Shown here: one piece after another, positions 1-11,100 of the stretch
How the letters are laid out: each line of letters starts with the position of its first letter
How positions within the stretch are numbered: the stretch's first letter is position 1
Source of the DNA: Euleptes europaea
Lineage: Eukaryota > Chordata > Lepidosauria > Squamata > Sphaerodactylidae
Length of the DNA: 64,000 nucleotides
NCBI RefSeq assembly: GCF_029931775.1
Contig: NC_079332.1
Coordinates: forward strand, 18,731,803-18,795,802
Direction of reading: 5' to 3'
Translations under genes and position numbers: made by a program
Notes under the pieces: model-generated
Seen by the model: the letters and a program-made list of their open reading frames with translations, nothing else
Databases searched by the model: none
Told to the model about the DNA's origin: nothing

Positions 1-1500
1 CGAACTGGAGGACCATCCAGTCAGCTGCTTTACCTGTCAGAAGGGAAGCTACATAACGCACCCGGCTATCCTCCGTGGGGAAAAGCTGTCCTTGTTCTCG
101 CATATAACTGTCCACTTGATGCAAGAAACAAGGCAGAGTCTCGAGAGATCCGTCGTACGTAGTCTTCAATTTGAGTTGCTTCCAGGGGCCGGGCGCAGGC
201 TGTCCCGGATGCACGGGTGGTCCGGGAGGAGGAACAACGGGAGCTCCGGGAGGCAGGGGTGGAGCAGGCACATTAGCGGGTGGCTGGGGTGGCTGGACGG
301 GCACCCCCTGACCCGGTATCGGAACGGGCTGTGCCTGGGCTATCAGGGTTTGTTGTAATTGCCTGTTATCCTGAAGCATACGTTCCATTAGCTCTTGGAG
401 TTGATCGACACGGTCGGAGAGCTCCCGGTTCTGGGCTCGTAAGAGGTGAACCTCCTCACTTGGGCCACCAGTAAGATGAGGTTTACTGGTCCGGAAGCTC
501 GTGGCCCATTGAGAGCTGTCTCCATATAGATCCTCGTCTTCAGACTCTCCTGAGTCTCGACGTCGGTCAGCCAGACGGCGTGCGCGTTGGGTCGCGCGCG
601 ACGGGACAAACGCCGGGGAAAATGACAGACCTGATAGCCCTTGTACAGTGTCCTTGGGACGCGTATCCATTTTCGCCCGATCCCTAACCCTTGCTGTTGC
701 CACCTTGGCTGCTTCAGCAGCTTCTCTCTCTCTTGCGACCTTAACCGCTTCGGCGGCTTCCTTATCCGCAAGAACTTTGGCGTTCTCAAGTCTTAGGGCA
801 GCCTCCGCCGTAATGCGCGGTAAAAGTTCTGTTTCCAGGAGTGAGAGTATGGGGTCGGGTTCCCCGCCCAGCAAGGGTTGTATTCGAACCGCCAGTGCGG
901 GTGCATCGGCTCCAAAAGTCGAGGTCAAAGCTTGAGCCAAGGTGGTTACCGGGGTGTCCTTTGTACATTTCACAAGGAGAAGAGCGGTGCGAATAGCGAC
1001 CCGCTTGGCTTCAGCCTGACAGCTGGCCGCATCCGGTATGAGGGAAAAACCCTCTGGCGGGGCTCCTGCCATGGCAGAACTAGAGGAAAGAGTCTCTCGA
1101 GAAATAAGATTATCCAAAAGTCCAGTTAGTACTTGTAAATCCTCAGTTGCCAACCGGGCATCGTCCAGCAATTGATCCAAGTCTTGAAGATCTAAACGAG
1201 TATCAGTATCCTCCGTCGTTAACATCCAGAGAATCCCTTTTATAGATTGCCACTGTTCCTGTACCAGGTCCCTCAAGCGGCAAACCTCTAGGGTAGTCCT
1301 GAAGAGTTCAGCGACTATGTCCTGTACCAGGGTGGGATCCTTCCGAGAGGAATCCAGGGTAGTAGGTCACTCGGAGAGCCTCGCAGCTCCCATCCAAGTG
1401 GCAGGCGAAACCCCCTGGGCTCCAGCCTGACAAATAGTACAATGAAGAAGGTGAGGGTTAGCTGCCATAATGTAAGCTCCTGACCCTTCGAACCAGAAAT
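1..1500 (-). mobile_element. Broken Ty3/Gypsy-type LTR retrotransposon, gag region (fossil)
   Basis: Read on the minus strand, this stretch looks like the 5' leader and gag region of a Ty3/Gypsy-type retrotransposon of the kind related to vertebrate RTL/PEG10 gag genes. The clues are an Ala/Glu/Lys-rich helical stretch, then a Pro-rich linker, then a capsid-like part near the left edge. It runs off the window at position 1, so nothing can be said about pol. The reading is spread over several frames, so it is broken, with several breaks. The family assignment is by resemblance only. Age is uncertain; it looks moderately old. Confidence 0.55.
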
Positions 1501-1780
1501 CACCACAGAGTCATATAGAGTCCAAGCAGATGGCTTTTACTGGTCAAAAAGGCAATACAGTGCATACAGGGGACTATGGCAGCTATGAGAGTCTCACTAG
1601 CTGAACGATAATATAAGGCAGTAAATGGCGGGAGATTATACAGCATCAGCACACATAAACAGAGTACACTTTCCCAGGAGCAGCATTCCCAGGCCTTGGT
1701 ATGTGTGGTCGACCTTGAGGCTAGACAGTACAGTACAGACACAGAAACAATACTGAAACCGAGATAGCAGCCTGACACGG
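1501..1780 (-). mobile_element. Possible LTR or leader flank of the Gypsy-type fossil
   Basis: This non-coding, AT-richer stretch lies just upstream (in minus-strand sense) of the gag-like region, where a 5' LTR would be expected. I could not find clear LTR ends, because the partner LTR would lie outside the window. It is an inference from position only. Confidence 0.25.
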
Positions 1781-1859
1781 GGGAACTGATTTTTGTCATT
1801 TAGAGAGCAGCTGTAATTGTGAGCAATCTCCAGGCCCAGCTGGAGGTTGGCAACCCTGC
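1781..1859. repeat. End fragment of the GTTGCCAACC-type inverted-repeat element
   Basis: This is one end of a short interspersed element repeated many times in this window. Complete copies begin AGGGTTGCCAACCTCCAG and end with its complement, so they look like non-autonomous DNA transposons (MITEs) with terminal inverted repeats, probably hAT-like. Only the right end, with its GGTTGGCAACCCT terminus, is present here. Confidence 0.6.
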
Positions 1860-2071
1860 TAGCAAGTCATCTCTTTGCTCATTCGGGCTGCAGGAGAGAT
1901 GCCAGGGAAATGGCTGCCTTCAACATTTCAGTCACTGTGAGGAGAGACAATGTCTGTGTTTTGCTTCCTTGCCAAATCCAGGCTGACTCCTAACTGCAGC
2001 GCTCTACGCTTCCATGCTTGCCGGGCATTAAGCACAGGAATGTCTGGCAAGAATCAGGCAAGAAACTTCCT

Positions 2072-2284
2072 AGGGTTGCCAACCTCCAGTTTGGGGGCTG
2101 GAGGCCTCCGGAATTCCATCTGATCTCCAGGCTACAGAGATCAGTTCCGCTGGAGGAAATGGCTGCTTTGGACGGTGGATTCTATGGCATTGTATTCCAC
2201 TGAGGTCCCTCCCTTTCTAAACAACACCCTCCCCAGGCTTCACCCACAAATTTCTGGGCATTTTCCAGGCTGGAATTGGCAACT
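2072..2284. mobile_element. Non-autonomous DNA transposon (GTTGCCAACC inverted-repeat family)
   Basis: This is a nearly complete copy of about 210 bp. It opens with AGGGTTGCCAACCTCCAG and closes with the degenerate complement TGGAATTGGCAACT. It carries the family's internal landmarks (GATCAGTTCC, AATGGCTGC, CCAGGCTTCACCC). Confidence 0.65.
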
Positions 2285-2952
2285 GTAAACAGCAGTCAAC
2301 GGCAATCCAGTTAGGGCTCAATGGCAGTTATGGCTTCATCTAACATGACAGGCGATACATCCGTTGAACATCTCCAGGGTGATGTTATCTGGGTGATATC
2401 AGCTGATGTTCGCAGGACTGGTCAGGGACTAGAAACTCCAGGCCTGAAAGTTGTTGCTAGAGTCAAAATTCATGACTCAGAGGCCACCGGGCTCCTGTTG
2501 ATTTTTGCTGCTCCTTCTGTTGCACCCCCTTCTGCTTTGCATGGCCTTTGGACTCCACACTGATCCCCGCCCCCTGTATGTCATCCAGGTGGGACCCAAA
2601 CCATGTCTCTACCCATCTCAGCCAGGCCTCTGTGCTCCTTGCAACCTGTGCCACTGCACTGCAGAAGAAAAAGCAGAATGGAGGCGCTGTGGCAACACCA
2701 TGGGTCTATCGGGGCTGCGATATCCACACCAGGGTGAGATGTCACTGGACTGAGGTGTCAGCGCAGGACATAGGCCATTCAAGAGGCCTCCAGCCCCCTG
2801 CTTTTCACCAAGGACAACAGCTGGGAGGGCTGGATCTAGACAGAAAACCCTTGAGGCTTCCCTGCTCTGTCTAGGTATTGGGCCACCATCGGACCTCACC
2901 TTTGGTCCTCGGACCCCCATCCTTGGCGGCTTGGCCCACTGCCCTTTTGTGG
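2285..2952. other. No gene recognised
   Basis: About 670 bases with only short open frames and no splice-flanked coding exon that I recognise. The phrase CTTGGCCCACTGCCC occurs near 2930 and twice near 4500-4550, so some of this is probably an old, unclassified repeat. Confidence 0.4.
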
Positions 2953-3155
2953 ACACATGAAGCTGCCTTATACTGAATCAGACCCTCAGTCAATCAAAGT
3001 CAGTATTGTCTACTCAGACTGGCAGCGGCTCTCCAGGGTCTCAGGCCGAGGTCTTTCATATCTTCTTACCTAGTCCCTTTAAGTGGAGATGCCAGAGATT
3101 GAACCTGGAACCTTCTGCATGCCAAACAAATGCTCTTCCACTGAGCCACAGCCCG
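2953..3155 (-). mobile_element. tRNA-derived SINE, minus strand
   Basis: The reverse complement begins with a tRNA-like head (A box TGGCTCAGTGG, B box around GGTTCAATC). It runs into a body ending TATAAGGCAGCTTCATGTG. The same family occurs at 27421-27755 and 49178-49390 on the plus strand. Confidence 0.75.
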
Positions 3156-4674
3156 TCACCTTCATCCCACATCCTTGGAGACCTGGATCTCTGCCCACTT
3201 TGGATCTCACTGTCCAGAGTTAGGTAGCTGGCTATGGCAGAAGACGGGAGATGTGGTCAGTAGATGCAGTCCAAGGTCAAGCACAGATAATTCTGAGTCC
3301 AAAGCATCTGTCAGGGCCCAGGGCCCCAGGCAGGGTCGAGAGCAATCAAATTCAAAGCCAGGTTACCTGCAGAGTTTGGTCTCCAGTAGTAAACATAGTC
3401 CAAGAGAATGACTAGTCCAAGAGTTCAGTCCAGGTCATAGGCACACAGCACTTAGAAACAGGTATAGCTGCTGTTAGCGCAGGGTGGTATCACAAGTTGT
3501 TCCCACACTGGCCTGGATGCAGGTGCCTGCTGAAATAAGCCTAAGGTGCACCAGCTGTTACTTGTTCCTCTGACTCAGCATTCCCTGCTGGATGTAGCCA
3601 TTAGCCTCATCACTGTCAGCAAGGAGTGCTCTTAGTTGAGCTTGCAGTCTAGCACTTCTACTCGTGTAGAAGTGCTCTGAACCTTTGGCGCCTCTGCTGA
3701 AGCAGCCTTGGGCTCTCTGGTGACCCTGCTTGTGGCTGGCCCTCTGACACAGGTGAGTCCCCTGCTCTATGTAGTTGTAGTCATTGGGGGGGACTCATCT
3801 GTTTGTGCCTGCTCAGCCTGCTGCTGTTCCTCCTTTCCCCTGCCTGCTACTTCAAGGTCCTCCTTGTCTGAGGAAGCCTCAGCAGGCTGCCCCACAACAG
3901 CGTCAAAACAGGAGAGGGGAAATCCAACAGGTGTGGTCAGGTCCCATCTAGAAGAGTCAGGTGTGCAGAGAGTCCAAAGTATAGCACAGCTACAAAGGTA
4001 GGCACACAAGTGGTGGCAACATGTTGCTCACACACAAGGTTTTCTTTGCTGGCTGCTTAAGTAAGATATTATCTTACTGGGACAGATAAGCCAGCTCCAG
4101 CTAATTAGGTTGTTCTAACATTCCAAGCCTGGTGTAATTCATCAGCCCTCAGTGCTGCTGTCAGGGATTGATCTATGCTGAGCCAACAATCTTGCGTTTC
4201 TCTATCTCTCCTGGATTTCTTGCCTTAAATGCCTCCTCCTTTGTTTTAAAGGCTCCGACAATCCTAATGGTGAGGCTGACAGTTACTGGGTTTCAGGCAC
4301 AGCTTGAGTTCCTCAGCTGGAGGGCCAAGAGCACAGTGCCACTGTTTCTGCTTGCGACTGCTTCTCTGTTATAACTTCTGCCTGTGAGTTCTCCTCTGTT
4401 AGCAGCCCAGGGCTGGGAGTGACCTCTTCCTCCTTGTCTGAGGAGATGTCAGCAGGCTGACTCATGACACTCACCTTCAAATGCCATCCATGGAGACTTG
4501 GCCCACTGCCCACACTGAACCTCACCTGTGAGACTTGGCCCACTGCCCACTTTGTGTACCTCGCCCTCCCGTCCTTGGCACCCTGACTCCTGGTACCTTC
4601 CATCACTCTCTGGCTGTCGGGGTACTTTCCCAGTCCTCCTAGGTCCCCAGTGGTGTTTGTCTAGTGTTGGGAGT
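3156..4674. other. No gene recognised; probable old repeat
   Basis: About 1.5 kb without a convincing exon. Two related segments, near 3830-3890 and 4425-4470, share TCCTCCTTGTCTGAGGA followed by TCAGCAGGCTG. The tandem phrase GACTTGGCCCACTGCCCAC lies near 4495-4550. This suggests a degraded, internally repeated mobile element whose class I cannot name. Confidence 0.4.
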
Positions 4675-4877
4675 AGGGTTGCCGGGTCCCTCTTCGCCAC
4701 TGGTGGGAGGTTTTTGGGGCAGAGCCTGAGGAGGGTGGGGTTTGGGGAGGGACTTCAGTGCCATAGAGTCCAATGGCCAAAGCTGTCATTTTCTCCAGGT
4801 GAACTGATTTCTGTCGGTTGGAGATCAGCTGTAATAGGGGGAGGTCTCCAGCTGGTGCCTGGAGGTTGGCAAGCCTA
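4675..4877. mobile_element. Non-autonomous DNA transposon (GTTGCCAACC family)
   Basis: It starts AGGGTTGCCGGG and ends GGAGGTTGGCAAGCCT, with the usual body (GGTTTTTGGGG, GGAGGGACTTCAGTGCCATAG). Confidence 0.65.
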
Positions 4878-5194
4878 GTTGGGAGCCTTCCAGGTAGGTG
4901 GGAGAAACTCCCAACCACCAGCAGGGCTTCCCTTCCCCCAGCGTCTCTCGTACGTGGCCAGCCAGCTTCTGAACTAAACTTGGCTTCTTGGGGATGCCAG
5001 AGAAGTCTGTAGATCTCATCTATTCTGAGCACAAACCCAGGTCCCCTTTTAGCTTGGTGGGAGGAACTTGAGCTTTTAGGGAGGAATCACTGCAGTGGCT
5101 CAGAAACACAAGCGAGTTCGAACGGGAGCCTGTGATCCAGACACGGGACCAGATCTTCACACACCACACCCAGAGTGACTGGAAGGAGCACAAG

Positions 5195-8100
5195 ATGGTG
5201 TTGGGGTGGGCCCAGAGACTCTTGCTGGTCATCCTGATTCTGGCCGGGGTCTGTCTCCAGGGCATCCAGCTGCAACAGGCCAGACCAGGGGAGCAAAGGA
5301 AGCCTTTCTTTGAAAGATTTCGGCGCCTGGAAGAGCAGGTGAGCCGTACTCGCCCCTTTGTGCGGTTGGGGTCAACAGAGAGTTGGTTGGTGGAGTCAAC
5401 AGAGAACTGGTTGGTGGTAGGATTGCGGGAACTGGCCTTTTGAATCAGCGTAAACAACTTTCTGGTGCTAACATTCAGGTTTTGAAAATTCAGACTTTTG
5501 GAGATACTCGTTTTGAAAAAAAGGTTTTGAATTAAAGTCCGATTACAATTTTTTTGTGCATTTCTTTTTGTTGTCAGGTCACAGCCAACTTACGTGACCC
5601 CGTGGGGTTTTCAAGGCCAGAGACGTTCAGAGGTGGTTTGCCATTGCCTGCCTCTGCGTAGCGACCCTGGACTTCCTCGGTGGTCTCCCACCCAAGTACT
5701 AGACAGGGCCAACCCTGCCTAGCTTCCGAGGGGGTGCTAGCCTGGGCCGTCCGGGTCATGTTGAACAGAGTGAAGCATGGGGGGGGGGATCTGGGTCCCA
5801 TTTCAAGTGCTAAAAATGCATTCAAAATACATTTGCTTTCAACACAGTTCCCACCCTTTTAGTTCCTGCCAACATATTGTCTGTCCCTCCAAGTATTATT
5901 TTGGCTGGCCTTTGTCCATAATTTCTCAGAATTTTTTTGTATGATTTCTTAAGATGGCAGCTCTTTCTCCAGTGTCCCCCCCCCCTTTTACATTTCTAGC
6001 TAACACAAGGTGTCATTGTTCAGCTCAGCCAGCTAAATTTCGTTTTATGTTTGGCTTATGATTTGGTGCTTTAAACGCAAATCTAAGTCCGATGGTCAAT
6101 TTGAAGCGGCCGACAAATGAGACCTTAAAACCTGATCTGGCTGGCGGGAATCAACAGAGCGGAGACTCTGGATTCCTCCGTATTGACCCCGCCCGCGTGA
6201 AAGGTGTGGTCACTGGAGGCTGCTGGGGTTTCCCCCCCTTGGGGTGTTGACGCAGCAGGTTGTATGTGCACGGCACTGTACAGAGAGACCGGTCCCTGCC
6301 CCGGGGAGCTTACAGTCTGAGCCTTGAGACAAGGGAGTTTCAGAGGGTGGCCGTGTTGGTCCACAGTAGAAGAGCGAGATTTGGGGCCAGGGTTTGGGGT
6401 CCTAGACACCAACAAGATTTACGGGGTATGCGCTTTTGAGAGTCAAAACTCCCTTTGTCAGAGGGAGGTAGAACAGAGACAGAGGAGGAGGTGGGAATAC
6501 CCAGGCGTGACGGTCTGGATTCTTATGTGTACTTACCAGACGCTAAAGAAAAGGATGAGAACGGGGTGGAGAACCCCTTGGAATTGGGGGGCTCTCCCTG
6601 TGTGGGTTTCAGGGGCCCGAGGATCACAACACCAAACGAAAGCACCCTGGGGGACAGGAACACAGATGTGAATGGTGCCTGTGGGTTTCTTTGCTGGGGG
6701 GTTGGCTTTTACGGCACTGGAAACCGGGAAAGGGGGGACTTACTGGCTAGCTCCAAGCCCCAAAGGCTATCAAGTGGCCTGGGGTCTCTGCCCCCACCCC
6801 AAATTGCCCACAACAAGCAAGGATAAATAAAGCAGGGCAGCATTGTGTGTGTGTGTTGAGGGGAGAGAGAGCCATCTTCTCTAGCAGGAGCAGCATAAGG
6901 AAGAGATGGCTTTGCAGAACTCTCAAAACTTTCTTTTGACTTTCTTTTCTGACGGCCAGATGGCAGCCTGGGGAAACGCGGAGATTTGTCGCTTTCTTAA
7001 GGAGGCGTGAGCAGGCAAGCAAGGCCCCAGAGCCTCCATAAGACAGCCCTGTCAAACACACGGGGATCGGCCACTGGCTGAATGCGTCTGGATGCCCCTT
7101 CGTTCAGTCCGAGCACCGTCCCCCAAAGGAGCTCTTTCGGGGCAGCCCTCTTAGACACCGGGCCGTTCTGTTCCCCCCTAAAAGCCAGTGTGAGCCAGCA
7201 GCCACATCTGCCCTGCCAGAGGGGGCAGCCACATCTGCCCTGCCAGAGGCCGTTGTACCCGGGGATTAGCCATGACCTTCTTTCAGAAGGCATTCGCACA
7301 ACAACTGCTTTATGCTGATGTGCGTGATGGGTATTTGAATGGGACCGATGAGACAGAAAGGATGGGAATCCCTTTATTAGCCTTGGTGCCAGGCACGTGA
7401 CTTCTCTTTTTCTCTCTACCAAGACTAAAAGCAGCGGGGGGGGGGGACATTTTCAGTCTGGGAAACAGTCTGAGTGGAGAGAATTTACAAACTTATTCTG
7501 CAATCCACCCCCCCCGCCCCCCGTGGCTGTTTTTTGGAGCCAGAAAACATACTGGGAGTTCCAGTTGTGGAATTCTAACGTCACGTTCAGCTTGACCCTA
7601 ATTATACCCAGGAACGATTTCCAGTTAATGCTATAAATAACTTGACTCCTGTTCAATAAAATATCCCCTCCTAAATATAGTTGGGCTAACTCATAAGCTC
7701 CAAAGAGGCTGGTGAAAAAACATAGCCCCCCACACCCTGGTCTTGGAGGTCCATTCACACATGCGGATCTGATGCTCTGGACTTGTACACATGGGGCTGC
7801 CCCATTCATTCACAAGGAAAAGGGAATTTGAAGTGAATGGAATGGGGGGGGGAGAGCATCTTCTCCACTTAAATTAACTGTCCACTGACAGTTGGGGTAC
7901 CATTTGCATGCACAGGGGTTCCCCGCAGGGGGCAATCACTTCCCAAAGTTTGCAGATTCAGTTGACCATACATGACCGGGGCACTTTCTTTTTAAGCCCC
8001 CAAATGGCCACACGATAGCCAAGGGCATCAGCCACAACCCTGTTCAAATCTCTTCAACCATGAATTGTCTGGGTAGCCTGAGAGAGTTTTCCTGTGCTTT

Positions 8101-11100
8101 GACATTCAAACCCAAGCAGTTCCTTTGGGCGCATCCAATGATTGGATCCAAATCATCCAATTTTCAGTTCTTTCTCTCTTTTGTTCCCCTCTTTTTCCAA
8201 ATGTGTTCACTTCGCAGGCTACCTGGATGGGACAGTGCCTGAATGCATTGATGCAGAGTCGGATGCTTTTTGCATCTAGATCTTGGGCCGTTTTCCCACG
8301 TGAAAGAGGGCAAGCAAAGCTTGTTATCGGACACAATTTGATTTCTTGATCACATTCTTGATCACAAGCTGTGTGTGTGTGTTAAGTGCCGTCAAGCCGT
8401 TTCTGACTCATGGTGACCCTAGGAATTAGCGTCCTCCAAAATGTCCTATAGCCTTGCTCAGGTCTTAAAAACTGAGGGCCATGGCTACCTTTATAGCAGG
8501 GGTGTCAAACCAATTTGTTACAAGGGCGGGATATAACATAAATGTCATTTGGTAGGGCATAGAATTCAATGCCAGGTACCGGAGATACAAACTTTATAGA
8601 AGACACAAAGCCAATTAATGATATTATTTTCTACCTTATTTTTTACTTAAAATATGAACGTGCTTAAACAATAGCACTCTTACAGTGTTAAGATTGGGAG
8701 CAGGGGGGTGGCTGCCTCGACTGGCTTGTGGGCTGGATAAGAGCGCTCAAGGGGCCGGATCTGGCCCCCAGGCCTTATGTTTGACACCCCCTGCTTTATA
8801 GAGTCAATCAGTCTCATGCCGGCTCTTCCTCTTTTCCTGCTGCCTAATCTTGCTGGGCGTAAAATGCAGAGAACTGGGGAAGGCAATGGCAAACCACCCT
8901 GTAAAATAGTATGCCGAGCAATTGTCATGATGCGACGTCACCCCATGAGTGACTTTTACCTAAAACAAGGCACTTTGAGATGTCACAAGGGAAAACAGTG
9001 CCCCATTCTTTTAGCAGAGAGCAAGGGGCGGGCGACGTTTTAAGTCTTCTCCTGGCATAATTGCTGTGGGAAACGTGCTCTGCAAAGATTATTTCAATGC
9101 CTAACTTTTCATTCCCCCCTCCCAGTTCCGCCGTTTTCAAGAGGTAACCCTGATGCGCCTCCAAGAGATTGCAGCCAATTACAACATTTCCTACAACATA
9201 GACGCCAGCTTCGCGCACCTGCAGAGCAGACACGACGCCCTGGAGTTCGCGGCAAACGCGACGCACGCCGCCATGCAAGAGGAGCTCCAGCATCTGAAAA
9301 GCTGGGCAAAGAAACTGCAGAACAGAACCAAGAAGGCAGACCGGAGGCTCCTGGCCCTGCAAGAATCCTTGCAGGAGAGGGAGCAGCAGGGCGCCGCAGA
9401 GAGGCAGAGGCACGAAGCCCTCCTGTCCAACCTGACTCAAGAAGTTGCAGAGGGCCGGAGGGACACCCAAGCGGTACGGGCCAGCCAGGGAAGCCTGCAG
9501 AGGGTGCTGGAGAGCCTGCAGGACGCCCTGAAGAACCAGGGAGCCAAGCTGGCCGAACTGGAACAGCTGGTGAAGAGTCCCCCTGGGCACAACGAAGTCC
9601 TCTTGCCCAGCCCCCTGGCGGCAGCTCCCCTGCTGGACCGGGACCCCCCGGAGAAGGAGCCGGAGGAGGCCGGCGGACAGAGTCCGACCTTGAAGAAACT
9701 GCGGGCCAAACACCGGCAAAAGAAGAAACTGCAGCAGGAGCACCGTCGCCTGGCAGCCCAGGTGCAGAACGGATCCCTGCTGGGCCAGAAGCCACATCCG
9801 CAGGGGACGGAGCCGGAGTCGCCCCCTCGGCCGCAGCCTCAAACACTCAGGCAGGAGCGCCCAGTCATGGACAAGGCCTTTGAAGATCGGGAGGGGCCCA
9901 AAGCCCCTCGTCCCCCAGGAACAAGTAGGTCTGGCGGAGCGGGGGCTCCGAAGGGCTGCATGCTCCATCTCTTGGGGGGGGGGCATGTGTGTGCCGCAGA
10001 GAGGTCCCGCCTGAGGATTCCCACACAGGAAACGCTTTCCAGCAGCAGTGGTTTGGGTCCCTGGACAGGGCTTGCATCACCCCTAGCTCTCCCTTTTGGC
10101 CGTGGGTATCCTCTCCCATGTGCCCTGTCAGCAGGGTGAGAGACTCAAAACAGATAAAAGGAAGTATTTCTTCACGCAACACATAGTTAAACTGTGGGAC
10201 TCCCTGCCCCAGGATGTGGTGATGGCTGCCAACTGGGAAGGCTTGAAGAGGGGAGTGGACATCTTCATGGAGGAGAGGGCTATCCGTGGCTACTAGTTAA
10301 AATGGATACTAGTCATGATGCACCCCTATTCTCTCCAGAGGAGCATGCCTGTTATATTAGGTGCTGTGGAACCCAGGCAGGATAAATGCTGCCGCAGCCG
10401 TCTTGCTTGGGGGCTTCCTGGAGGCACCTGGTTGGCCACCATGTGAACAGACTGCTGGACTCGATGGGCCTGGGTCTGATCCAGCAGGGCTTTCCTTATG
10501 TTCACCCCACCCCAGAAGGAGAGCACAGCTTCCCACTATCCCCTTTCCGCATGTTTTTCCCCTTCATCAATCTCCCTGCGCCCTCTTCTGATGTCGAGGC
10601 GAGGGACCCGCTTTCCTTACACTGAGAGCCACAAAACGTTTGCAGCAGCCCAAAAGCAGGGGTGCTGTGGTCGGTAGCTCATGGACCACTGGTTGTGCCA
10701 CACCTTACGTTACCAGGCAATTTGCTAGCAAGAGTGGGCAGTGCCCTGTGCCCCTTCTGGCTGGCACCCAGGCCACAGAGGCCTGGGCTGCTAGCCGAGG
10801 AGAGAACGACACACAGCCCTTGCCTTTGTTTACTGCCTCTGATCTATTTTGATATTCAGAGAGGTCAGGCGACAGGGCCCTGACCTGGAGGGCCCAAGCT
10901 AGCCTGATCTTGTCAAATCTTGGAAGCTAAGCAGGGTCAGCCCTGGTTAGTACTTGGATGGGAGACCACCAAGGAAGTCCAGGGTTGCTACACAGAGGCA
11001 GGCAATGGCCAACCGCCTCTGTTTTGTCTCTGCCCTAACCTGGATGTCCTAGGCCCGTGTTGGCAAACCTATGGCACGCGTGCCAACTCCGGCACGCGTC

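Noticed and set aside
1-5194. TELO2, expected beyond PTX4 from mammalian gene order
   Set aside because: No exon resembling it is visible before PTX4. The region is repeats and unassigned DNA, so the gene is probably off the left edge.
8925-9986. A 353-codon open frame on the minus strand
   Set aside because: It is antisense to PTX4 exon 2. Its Leu/Gly/Gln/Arg-rich composition mirrors the GC-rich coiled-coil coding strand, and the plus-strand frame has splice signals and homology.
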